Below the pieces are notes generated by a model. That model ran no database searches. It saw only the letters and a list, made by a program, of their open reading frames with translations, and was not told the DNA's origin. 33,043 nucleotides of DNA from Flavobacterium frigoris (lineage in GTDB: Bacteria > Bacteroidota > Bacteroidia > Flavobacteriales > Flavobacteriaceae), in NCBI RefSeq assembly GCF_900111075.1, contig NZ_FOFZ01000023.1:1-33043 (forward strand), in the 5' to 3' direction. The number at the start of each line of letters is the position of its first letter. Position 1 is the first letter of the stretch. The position numbers were made by a program, and so were the translations under genes. Positions 7,762 through 15,234 of the stretch are shown here, one piece after another.

Positions 7762-8763
7762 TTAATCATTATATACAGCAAACCCTTTAGCTATTAAAGC
7801 ATTCTTGTCTATAATTCCTTGTCCCGTAGGAGGCGCATTAGGAGTTTGTCCACTCAGAAAAATAGTCTTTGAAAATCCCGCTGCAAAAGTAATTCTACTG
7901 TTAAAGCTGTTCAATAATTTATTTATTTCTGAACTTGGTAGTGAGTTATTACTCAAACCTACTGACGAATTTGCATATACATTTGTTAAATTAGGAATTT
8001 TTATGCTCGTTAATTTTTTGTTGCTGAATACCTGCAACCAACCATTTAATTCTTTTAGCATTGGTAAATCTAAAGAAACTAATGATGTATCAACTATGTA
8101 AACTTCTCCAATAGTCAATAAAGGTGCGCTCAATGAAGTTAGGAAAGAAGACCCCGAAATGGTTACGCCGCCAGTAGTCAGTAAAGGTAAGTTCAATGAG
8201 GTTAGAAAAGACCCCCAAATGGTTACGCCGCCAGTAGTCAGTAAAGGTAAGTTCAATGAGGTTAGAGAAGATTTCCCCGAAAGGTTTACCGTGCCAATTC
8301 TTAACTGAGGTAAATTAAATGATGTTACTAACGGACATGAACCTAAACTTATAGAATTTGAACTTACAAGATTATTGAGTGAAACAGACTGAAGTTTATT
8401 TTCATTACCTACACTCAGTGTATTTATATTTTTTAAACCATTTAAATTAATCGTAGTTAGATCAGCATTGTCATAAATTTGGATATCCCAGACTGAAGTT
8501 AAAGCACTTAAATCTAATGTGGTCAATCCAGTTGAATACCTGACACTTATATTAGTCGTAAGAGGTCCTACTTCCTGTGCAATTTGTGCAGCGGCTTGTG
8601 CATTTGTGATGTTTCCTGTTATAAAAACATGAGTTTTTCCTTGACCTGTTATTGTGCCGTTAGTGCCATTGGTGCCGTTAATACCATCTTTTCCGGGTAT
8701 TCCATCCGCTGTACAAGACATTACACAAAGTGCCAAAATAGATCCTAAAATTAATTTCTTCAT
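7762..8763 (-). CDS. Leucine-rich-repeat surface lipoprotein with a collagen-like stub
   Basis: 333 aa. MKKLILGSILALCVMSC is a lipoprotein signal with lipobox VMSC (Cys17). Just after the anchor come Gly-X-Y triplets (GIPGKDGINGTNGTNG), as in collagen-like linkers. Residues about 60-290 are about ten irregular leucine-rich units of 20-24 aa of the type LTSLNLPLLTTGGVTISG, resembling BspA/receptor-L-type solenoids. Two neighbouring units are encoded by an almost exact 60-bp duplication (8157-8266). A non-repeat C-terminus (SEINKLLNSFNSRITFAAGF, then PPTGQGIIDKNALIAKGFAV) closes it. Probable surface-exposed binding protein; ligand unknown. It has an unusually long upstream region (to about 9072) holding copy C of the shared motif. 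Confidence 0.85.
   Translation of the reverse strand: MKKLILGSILALCVMSCTADGIPGKDGINGTNGTNGTITGQGKTHVFITGNITNAQAAAQIAQEVGPLTTNISVRYSTGLTTLDLSALTSVWDIQIYDNADLTTINLNGLKNINTLSVGNENKLQSVSLNNLVSSNSISLGSCPLVTSFNLPQLRIGTVNLSGKSSLTSLNLPLLTTGGVTIWGSFLTSLNLPLLTTGGVTISGSSFLTSLSAPLLTIGEVYIVDTSLVSLDLPMLKELNGWLQVFSNKKLTSIKIPNLTNVYANSSVGLSNNSLPSSEINKLLNSFNSRITFAAGFSKTIFLSGQTPNAPPTGQGIIDKNALIAKGFAVYND
8157..8266 (-). repeat. 60-bp tandem duplication within the LRR lipoprotein gene
   Basis: AAATGGTTACGCCGCCAGTA and the 30 bases after it (8157-8206) recur unchanged 60 bp later (8217-8266). The translated unit is LTSLNLPLLTTGGVTI plus WGSF or SGSS. The near-identity at DNA level points to recent duplication or active slippage. 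Confidence 0.85.
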
Positions 8764-9430
8764 TATTAAACTTTTAAATTTACCTACTCTATTTGCGGTT
8801 TTCGGCTTTTCCGCTTGGTGTTACTTTTAATCTAAATTCATTTTAACAACTATTAATGATTCCTAACAAACAGCAACAATAAATAATACGGCTGTGTATT
8901 TTTTAATTCATTAAATAGAGAGCGCACAAATACTATACTGTGATTGAAAATTTAATTACAGTTTCTAAATACCACATTATTTTGTCCCTCTTTTTTCTGT
9001 TTTATTTTTTTCTTACTTCTATGACTGTACTGATACTCCCCTTTTTTATGTTTGTGATTTCTGAACTACACCTTTTTAGTAAATTTTAATGTAAAAATAT
9101 TCCTGTGAAATAGATAAAGTTTACGGTTTTCCACATTTGGATAAAATGAATTTTATAAATCCTTAAAAACCAATTTTATACATATTTTTTTTTATTTTAG
9201 AATCAAACAGATTATAATGGGTATTAATTTTTTGAATATATTTATTGTAGCTGCAGAAAAGGTTGGAATTGGAATTTGAGTATAGTATCGTAATGAAGCT
9301 AAATAGTTAAATGGATAAATTATTATTATAGTCACCATTGCATTAACTTCTTACTGGAATATATGAACATGGAAATAACAAAGTGGGGATAATAACATTA
9401 TAATTTATAATTTAGCAAAAAATATATTTT
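8764..9430. other. Long intergenic region between divergent genes
   Basis: No gene seen. It holds a hairpin near the lipoprotein gene (GCGG ttttcggctttt CCGC, 8796-8815), AT-rich sequence, copy C of the shared upstream region (9029-9155) and, from about 9160, AT-rich DNA that should hold the promoter of the M42 peptidase gene. No exact TAnnTTTG box was found for the peptidase. Confidence 0.5.
9029..9155 (-). promoter_or_regulatory. Shared upstream region, copy C (LRR lipoprotein gene)
   Basis: TGTGATTTCTGAACTACACC (9054-9073) matches the motif of copies A and B, with a weaker copy, ACTGATACTCCCC, 31 bp to its left at 9029. The following block 9088-9155 is 61/68 identical to 7439-7506. The coding-strand IR of this copy is imperfect (GTGT/TCAC). 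It lies about 290 bp before the lipoprotein ATG, implying a long leader or a distant operator. Confidence 0.5.
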
Positions 9431-10519
9431 ATGAGCACTAAATCGATATTAAAAGAATCCTCTATTACATTTTTAGAGCAATATTTAAACAACGCCTCCC
9501 CTACTGGCTTTGAAGCTGAAGGACAGAAATTATGGATGGAGTACCTAAAACCTTATGTTGATACATTTATAACGGACACTTACGGAACAGCAGTAGGGAT
9601 TATTAATCCTGATGCTCCATATAAGGTAGTAATTGAAGGGCATGCCGACGAAATTGCATGGTATGTAAACTACATTACTGATGAAGGAATGGTTTATGTA
9701 ATTAGAAACGGTGGATCAGATCACCAAATTGCACCTTCTAAACGTGTAAATATTCATACCAAAAAAGGAATTGTAAAAGGAGTATTTGGCTGGCCCGCTA
9801 TTCATACTCGTAATAGAGACAAAGAAGAAAATGCTAAAATAAGTAATATTTTCATTGACCTAGGTTGTGAGACTAAAGAAGAAGTTGAAAAACTAGGAGT
9901 TCATGTGGGTTGCGTAATCACTTACCCTGATGAATTTATGGTTTTGAACGAAAATAAATTTGTTTGTCGAGCCATTGACAACCGCATGGGTGGTTTTATG
10001 ATTGCCGAAGTTGCGCGTTTATTGCATGAAAATAAAGTAAAATTACCTTTTGGACTGTATATCACCAATTCTGTTCAAGAAGAAGTGGGTCTTCGTGGTG
10101 CTGAAATGATTACTCAAACCATTAAACCAAACGTAGCTATCGTTACTGATGTATGTCACGATTCTACAACTCCGATGATTGACAAAAAAATTGAAGGAGA
10201 TACTAAAATAGGAAAAGGACCAGTGGTGACCTATGCACCGGCGGTACAAAATAATTTAAGAGAACTAATTCTAAACACTGCCGAAGAAAAGAAAATTCCT
10301 TTCCAGCGTTTAGCTTCTTCAAGAGTTACTGGAACAGACACGGATGCATTTGCGTACAGCAATGGTGGTGTGGCTTCGGCATTGATTTCACTTCCTTTGC
10401 GTTATATGCATACTACTGTTGAAATGGTTCACCGTGATGACGTAGAAAATGTTATTAAATTAATATATGAAACGCTATTGAAGATTGAGAACAACGAAAC
10501 GTTTTCTTATTTTAAATAG
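9431..10519 (+). CDS. M42 family metallo-aminopeptidase
   Basis: 362 aa, the usual length for cytoplasmic M42 (glutamyl aminopeptidase/tetrahedral aminopeptidase) enzymes, which remove N-terminal residues from peptides using two metal ions. Ligands are visible in order: EGHADEIAW (His71, Asp73), AIDNRMGG (Asp183), SVQEEVGLRGAE (Glu217/Glu218), VTDVCHD (Asp240) and LPLRYMHTT (His327). The substrate-loop start SPTGFEAEG (residues 23-31) is typical. There is no signal peptide. A single-gene unit followed by an antisense copy of the structured repeat and a bidirectional terminator shared with purC. Substrate preference cannot be read from sequence. Confidence 0.93.
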   Translation: MSTKSILKESSITFLEQYLNNASPTGFEAEGQKLWMEYLKPYVDTFITDTYGTAVGIINPDAPYKVVIEGHADEIAWYVNYITDEGMVYVIRNGGSDHQIAPSKRVNIHTKKGIVKGVFGWPAIHTRNRDKEENAKISNIFIDLGCETKEEVEKLGVHVGCVITYPDEFMVLNENKFVCRAIDNRMGGFMIAEVARLLHENKVKLPFGLYITNSVQEEVGLRGAEMITQTIKPNVAIVTDVCHDSTTPMIDKKIEGDTKIGKGPVVTYAPAVQNNLRELILNTAEEKKIPFQRLASSRVTGTDTDAFAYSNGGVASALISLPLRYMHTTVEMVHRDDVENVIKLIYETLLKIENNETFSYFK

Positions 10520-10524
10520 GATTA

Positions 10525-10604
10525 GTAGCTATTCCTGCTATCTGCTTTATCTTTTTCTGGTTTCTAAAACGAAACCAGAAAAAGGATATCGCTTCTATCA
10601 GGGC
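10525..10604 (-). repeat. Structured flavobacterial intergenic repeat, copy 2
   Basis: On the minus strand the flanks AGCCCTGATAGAAGCGATAT and GCAGATAGCAGGAATAGCT match those of the copy at 1-87, while the enclosed hairpin is unrelated: a perfect 14-bp stem (arms 10551-10564 and 10571-10584, loop 10565-10570). It lies between the convergent M42 peptidase and purC genes, antisense to the former and beyond the terminator of the latter. Confidence 0.65.
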
Positions 10605-10605
10605 T

Positions 10606-10642
10606 AAAAAAACCGCAACTCCATCAAGGATTGCGGTTTTTT
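10606..10642. terminator. Bidirectional terminator between M42 peptidase and purC
   Basis: A-run plus ACCGCAA (10606-10618) pairs with TTGCGGTTTTTT (10631-10642). The flanking A- and T-runs make it active on both strands, serving the convergent genes. Confidence 0.85.
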
Positions 10643-10664
10643 CTTTTATTTTATTTACCTCTTA

Positions 10665-11618
10665 CTACCTATTCTCTAAATAAGCCAAGACGTTTTTTTC
10701 TATTCTTTCATTGATATTTGAAATATCCGCTTTTATGAATTTTTCACCAAGAATCTTTTCATACAACTCAATATATCTTTCCGATACGGTTTCAATATAT
10801 TCATCAGACATATCAGGAATTGATTGTCCTTCTAAACCTTGAAAACCATTTTGAATCAACCAGCGACGAACAAACTCTTTGGATAATTGCTTTTGCTCTT
10901 CTCCTTTGTCTTGTCTTTCCTGATATCCTTCTGAATAAAAATAACGAGAAGAATCAGGCGTGTGGATTTCGTCAATAAGAACAATAACTCCGTCTTTAGT
11001 TTTGCCAAATTCATATTTGGTGTCCACCAATATCAATCCGCGGCTTGCAGCAATTTCAGTTCCTCTTTGAAATAAAGCTCTGGTATATTTTTCTAAAACT
11101 AAATAATCGGCTTCTGTAACAATTCCTTTTACTAAAATGTCCTCACGAGAAATATCTGCATCGTGTTCTCCGTTATCTGCTTTTGTAGTTGGTGTGATTA
11201 TAGGAGTTGGGAATTTATCATTTTCTTTTAATCTTTCAGGCATTGGCACACCACAAATTTCTCTTTTCCCAAGCGCGTATTCACGAGCAGCGTGACCTGA
11301 CAAATAACCACGAATTACCATTTCTACTTTGAAAGGCACACATAAATGTCCCACAGCTACACTAGGATCCGGAGTTACAATCAACCAATTCGGAACTATA
11401 TCTTGCGTTAATTCCATGAATTTAGTAGCAATTTGGTTCAGAATCTGACCTTTATAAGGAATCCCTTTTGGCAAAACCACATCAAAAGCTGAAAGCCTGT
11501 CTGTTGCTACCATGACTAATAAGTCGTCATTGATATTGTACACTTCCCTTACTTTACCTCGGTAAACCGATTTTTGATTTGGAAAATTAAAATTAGTAGT
11601 TGTAATTGTATTACTCAT
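10665..11618 (-). CDS. purC: Phosphoribosylaminoimidazole-succinocarboxamide synthase
   Basis: SAICAR synthase, which joins CAIR and aspartate using ATP in purine synthesis. From the chosen start MSNTITTTNFNFPNQ it has 317 aa. Family signatures: VYRGKVREVYN and DDLLVMVATDRLSAFDVVLP (nucleotide-binding N-lobe), EMVIRGYLSGHAAREYALG, LILVDTKYEFGKTKDG and LIDEIHTPDSSRYF. The open frame continues to 11675, but that start is a GTG lying on the promoter at 11647-11677; an ATG at 11636 is also possible. Cytoplasmic, monocistronic. Confidence 0.95.
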   Translation of the reverse strand: MSNTITTTNFNFPNQKSVYRGKVREVYNINDDLLVMVATDRLSAFDVVLPKGIPYKGQILNQIATKFMELTQDIVPNWLIVTPDPSVAVGHLCVPFKVEMVIRGYLSGHAAREYALGKREICGVPMPERLKENDKFPTPIITPTTKADNGEHDADISREDILVKGIVTEADYLVLEKYTRALFQRGTEIAASRGLILVDTKYEFGKTKDGVIVLIDEIHTPDSSRYFYSEGYQERQDKGEEQKQLSKEFVRRWLIQNGFQGLEGQSIPDMSDEYIETVSERYIELYEKILGEKFIKADISNINERIEKNVLAYLENR

Positions 11619-11646
11619 TGTGAATGGGTGTTGCATTGTTGTTTTG

Positions 11647-11677
11647 CAAAAATAGGTTGTTTGAAAGAGATACACAA
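11647..11677 (-). promoter_or_regulatory. purC promoter
   Basis: On the minus strand TTG (11677-11675), 20 bp, then TATTTTTG (11654-11647): a full match to the Bacteroidota TTG/TAnnTTTG promoter with usual spacing. It places the start of transcription about 25 bp before the ATG at 11618. Confidence 0.7.
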
Positions 11678-11711
11678 AATTGTTGAAACATTATTGAGGT
11701 CATAGAGCGTA

Positions 11712-14060
11712 CTATTTTTCAAGAAGCGTTTCATTAAATAAATTCAATATTCTTCTGTACTCATCAACCCAAGAATAGGTTTCTTTAAAACCATGAGCTT
11801 CAACAGGAAATGAGGATAAGCTCCAGTTTTTCTTTCCAAGTTCTATAAAACGTTGTGATAAACGCACCACATCTTTGTACTCTACATTGTTATCCACCAT
11901 TCCGTGTAGTATCAACAAGTTTCCTTGTAAATTATCAGCGAAATAAATAGGCGAACTTTTTCTATAAGCATTAGGATCTGTTTCTGGGAAATTAAGGATA
12001 TTCCCTGTATAACCATGATTGTAATGAGCCCAATCAGTTACTGAGCGTAATGCCGCTCCAGATTTAAACTCGGCAGGCTCTGTCAACATTGCCATTAACG
12101 TTATAAAACCGCCGTATGATCCACCGTACATTCCTACTCTATTTGCATCAATACCTAAATTTTGAACCAAATAATTTTTACCATCTATCTGATCTGATAA
12201 ATCTTTCCCTCCCATAAATCGGTAAATTCCAGTTCTAAAATCTCGTCCGTAACCATCACTGCCTCTATAATCGATATCTAAAACGGTGTAACCTAAGTCA
12301 TTCAATAAATTATGAAACATATATTCTCTATGGTAACTACTCCAGTAATTATGGGCATTTTGTAAATAACCCGCGCCATGAACAAAAACAACAGCTGCTT
12401 TATTCGCCTTACTCGATTCTGGTTTGTATAATCTTGCATTTACATTAGTCCCATCTTGTGCTTTGAAGGTGATTACTTCAGGAGTTCGCCAAGAATAAGA
12501 TTCAAACGCTTTCGAAGTAGAATGCGTTATTGCAGTTAATGCTGTTTCTTTTTTATTCGCAGCTATATAAAATTCCCAAGGCTTATTTTTATAAGAATAA
12601 CGAACAAGCAAAGTAGCTTCATCGGGCGAAAGAGTTACTTCATGAGCTCCGTCTTTAGTTAGAATGGGTTGTAAATTACCGCCAGAAGCAGCCAATTTAT
12701 AAAACACTCTATTTCCTGGGTTTGTCGTATTTGTAGTTAAGTAAAATGTTTTTTTATCTTTTGATAAATTTACATCTCTAACTTCCCAATCCCCTTTTGT
12801 CAATTGGATTCTTCTATTAGTTTTTAAATTATGACTGTACAAATGGGAGTATCCTGTTGCTTCTGATTGAAAATAAATAGTTTCATTATCCGCTAAAAAA
12901 TCTAAAGTTCCGGAACTGTTAGCATAAGAAGGAATACCAGGTCCGCCGATCCACGCTTCATCATGCTGATAATCGATTTCTTTGAAAGTCGCTTTTTCTA
13001 AATTCAATTGTACAATCCATCTCTCTTTATTATCAAGACTTCTAATCTCTGTAATGACATAAGAGCCATCTTCGTTGTAAGTGGGTTCTTGAACAAAAAG
13101 TAACTTATCTTCTTTTTCTTTATTCTTTAAATTTTCGTAGTCCTTATAATATTCTGGAGTATCTTGGATGTGACTTAATGAAGAAAAATTCATAAAGCAA
13201 ACGGAATCATTAGCCACAGAATAAATTCCGAATTTTGATTTATTTAAATTTGCTGTTGAAACTTTTTTCTTTGTGTCTACTGATTTATTGTAGCCGTCTT
13301 TAGTTATGAAATTTTCCATCACTTCGCTCTTAATTTCAGTAACTTCTACTAATCTAAAAGTAGCGTAATTCCCCTTCGGATTCATTTTTAGACTTTCAAA
13401 CGAGTCCTTACCATAATAATATGTTTTAGGGAAGTCAGATTTATTTTCATCAGCTTTTGCCTTATTCCAATCTTTCTTTGCCTCTCGATCTCTAATATAT
13501 TGAAATAATTCTTTTTGCTGGGAATTTAAAAAACTGTCTTTCTCCTCTTCTTTTTCCTTTTCTTTTCCTTGTTTGAAATTCGTGAGTTGAACCAATGTCC
13601 CTAGATTCGTATCCAATTTAAGGATATTTTCATTTTGCACAAAAAACAACATTCCTGAATCTGTTCCTAATTCTAAGTTAGAAACTGGATTAGATTGTTG
13701 CAATAGTTTTTTCTTCCTTTTATTTTGGATAGAATACGAATACAAAGCTCCTTTATCAATATAATATACGATATCTGCATTCGGTTTTCCTTTAAAATCT
13801 AATTTAGAGAATGCAGCTTCTGGCGCGACAACTAATAAAGGTTTTGCCATTCCTTTTTCCCAGAAATAAGTACTGGCTCCCAACTCATTATTAGGATTCC
13901 ATTCAAAATACACTTTTTTGCTATCTAAAGACCATCTGCCATAAAAAGGTTGCTCTCCAATGAAAGTGTCTCCTTTCATGATGTCTTCAAGCTGAAGAAC
14001 TTGACTTTGCGACGTGAAGGAGAAAAATATAAATGCTACGATAAAAATAGTTCTGATCAT
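11712..14060 (-). CDS. S9 family serine peptidase (dipeptidyl-peptidase/prolyl oligopeptidase type)
   Basis: About 782 aa from the ATG at 14060 (MIRTIFIVAFIFFSFTSQSQ, a signal peptide). The N-terminal two thirds are a beta-propeller of WD/PD40-like strands (for example LLFVQEPTYNEDGSYVITEI); the C-terminal third is an alpha/beta hydrolase. In the longer frame, the catalytic triad is Ser655 (MYGGSYGGFITL), Asp730 (LHGMVDNNVEY) and His763 (PVEAHGFKE). Such exported enzymes release dipeptides or degrade oligopeptides in the periplasm. The frame runs to 14081, but this falls on the -7 box at 14081-14088. 93 bp downstream of its stop lies purC's start, which has its own promoter. Confidence 0.93.
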   Translation of the reverse strand: MIRTIFIVAFIFFSFTSQSQVLQLEDIMKGDTFIGEQPFYGRWSLDSKKVYFEWNPNNELGASTYFWEKGMAKPLLVVAPEAAFSKLDFKGKPNADIVYYIDKGALYSYSIQNKRKKKLLQQSNPVSNLELGTDSGMLFFVQNENILKLDTNLGTLVQLTNFKQGKEKEKEEEKDSFLNSQQKELFQYIRDREAKKDWNKAKADENKSDFPKTYYYGKDSFESLKMNPKGNYATFRLVEVTEIKSEVMENFITKDGYNKSVDTKKKVSTANLNKSKFGIYSVANDSVCFMNFSSLSHIQDTPEYYKDYENLKNKEKEDKLLFVQEPTYNEDGSYVITEIRSLDNKERWIVQLNLEKATFKEIDYQHDEAWIGGPGIPSYANSSGTLDFLADNETIYFQSEATGYSHLYSHNLKTNRRIQLTKGDWEVRDVNLSKDKKTFYLTTNTTNPGNRVFYKLAASGGNLQPILTKDGAHEVTLSPDEATLLVRYSYKNKPWEFYIAANKKETALTAITHSTSKAFESYSWRTPEVITFKAQDGTNVNARLYKPESSKANKAAVVFVHGAGYLQNAHNYWSSYHREYMFHNLLNDLGYTVLDIDYRGSDGYGRDFRTGIYRFMGGKDLSDQIDGKNYLVQNLGIDANRVGMYGGSYGGFITLMAMLTEPAEFKSGAALRSVTDWAHYNHGYTGNILNFPETDPNAYRKSSPIYFADNLQGNLLILHGMVDNNVEYKDVVRLSQRFIELGKKNWSLSSFPVEAHGFKETYSWVDEYRRILNLFNETLLEK

Positions 14061-14080
14061 TTTGTATGGTTTATTCCACA

Positions 14081-14088
14081 CAAAAATA
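14081..14088 (-). promoter_or_regulatory. -7 box of the S9 peptidase gene
   Basis: TATTTTTG on the minus strand, about 20 bp before the ATG at 14060. No clear TTG at the -33 position. Confidence 0.5.
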
Positions 14089-14131
14089 CACTTTGAATCG
14101 TATTTAAAAAAATATCGTGACTTTAGAATAC

Positions 14132-14977
14132 TTAAATACTTAAAATAGTATGCTTCAGTAGTTTTTCAGATAGATAAGTAGCTACGCCATTGTCGTAATT
14201 AGTTGCTATTACTTCAAGGTGAGAAAGCTTGTTCTTTAAACTATCAGGAGCATTTCCCATTAGTAATCCTTTGGCTGTAGCATTTAACATATTTTCATCG
14301 TTGTATCCATCACCAAAGGAAATGGACTGATGAAAACTTAGACTTTCTATTTCTAAAATCTTGGCAATAGCCAAACTTTTATCGACCGTCTTGTCCATAA
14401 ACTCCAAACAAAGCGGTAAACTAAATGCGTGACTAAAAACATCTGAATGCTTTTCTACTATTTTATCTCTCAGCTCCATTAATCTCGAATGACGCTCATG
14501 AGTAAAAAACATTTTTATGGCACTCAAATCTTTTACAGTATCAAAATTCACAAGCTCAGGCAAATAATTCAATTCCGTCTGAAAACTGTTTAAAGCCTCA
14601 TTATGTTTATTAGTCAACCAAACATCCTCTTTAAAAACTACTGTGGTAAACTCTTCATCTATTCCCATTGATAAAACTGATTTTATCGCCTCGCTACTAA
14701 TATTATGCGAAAAAAGAAGTTCATTTTCTGGCGAGTGAATTCTAGCTCCATTTGATGTTACTAAATAGACCGGACATCCTAAGCCTTTAACAATAGGCAT
14801 AGCATCGAGATGATGACGACCTGTAGCGATAATAATCAAGTAATTTTGATTGTGAAGCTCTTGAAAAACTGCTTTGGTATATTCTGATATTTTATGATAC
14901 TGATTTAGCAATGTCCCGTCTAAATCAGTTATTACTACTTTTATTTTCTCTTGTAACATTTTAATTTTCATATTCAT
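14132..14977 (-). CDS. Cof-type HAD-family phosphatase
   Basis: About 281 aa. HAD motifs: I, ITDLDGTLLN near the N-terminus (nucleophile Asp and acid/base Asp); II, IIATGRHHLD; III, a Lys in DKTVDKSLAIAK; IV, SFGDGYNDENM. The large cap between motifs II and III is of the C2 type, as in Cof/YidA-like sugar-phosphate or cofactor phosphatases; the substrate cannot be read. The frame opens at 14992 with a TTG lying inside the -7 box, so that start is rejected. ATGs at 14977, 14971 and 14959 are all possible; the first is reported, but the last gives the most family-like N-terminus (MLQEKIKVVITDLDGT). Confidence 0.9.
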   Translation of the reverse strand: MNMKIKMLQEKIKVVITDLDGTLLNQYHKISEYTKAVFQELHNQNYLIIIATGRHHLDAMPIVKGLGCPVYLVTSNGARIHSPENELLFSHNISSEAIKSVLSMGIDEEFTTVVFKEDVWLTNKHNEALNSFQTELNYLPELVNFDTVKDLSAIKMFFTHERHSRLMELRDKIVEKHSDVFSHAFSLPLCLEFMDKTVDKSLAIAKILEIESLSFHQSISFGDGYNDENMLNATAKGLLMGNAPDSLKNKLSHLEVIATNYDNGVATYLSEKLLKHTILSI

Positions 14978-14989
14978 TTGTAATCTTTT

Positions 14990-15020
14990 CAAAAATATTG
15001 AATTTTAAATAGATTTCCAA
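14990..15020 (-). promoter_or_regulatory. Promoter of the Cof-type phosphatase gene
   Basis: On the minus strand TTG, 20 bp, then TATTTTTG (14997-14990), the same arrangement as at purC. Confidence 0.65.
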
Positions 15021-15166
15021 TAGCAAACCAATACTTAACAAGTTCTTTACATTTAAAAACGCTGCTGTCTTTATACCTTATACGAGGGTAACCAATTGTC
15101 TTTTACTTCACTTATTACATACCATTTCTCACCACCTGTCAAATCAAAATGATGTACATATATTAA

Positions 15167-15211
15167 TTGTTGTATTTTAAATACAACAATAAAACTTTTA
15201 GCCTACCTTTG
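15167..15211 (+). promoter_or_regulatory. hmp-nsrR operator and promoter
   Basis: A perfect palindrome with arms TTGTTGTATTT (15167-15177) and AAATACAACAA (15179-15189) around a single T. It lies just upstream of the -7 box TACCTTTG (15204-15211), covering the -33 region, where a bound repressor would block transcription. The central part TGTATTTTAAATACA resembles NsrR sites of other bacteria. The nsrR gene is second in the operon, suggesting autoregulation. Confidence 0.7.
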
Positions 15212-15234
15212 TAAAAATATTAAATACAAAAATC

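Noticed and set aside
11619..11675. Upstream extension of purC
   Set aside because: GTG start overlapping a well-formed TTG-N20-TATTTTTG promoter.
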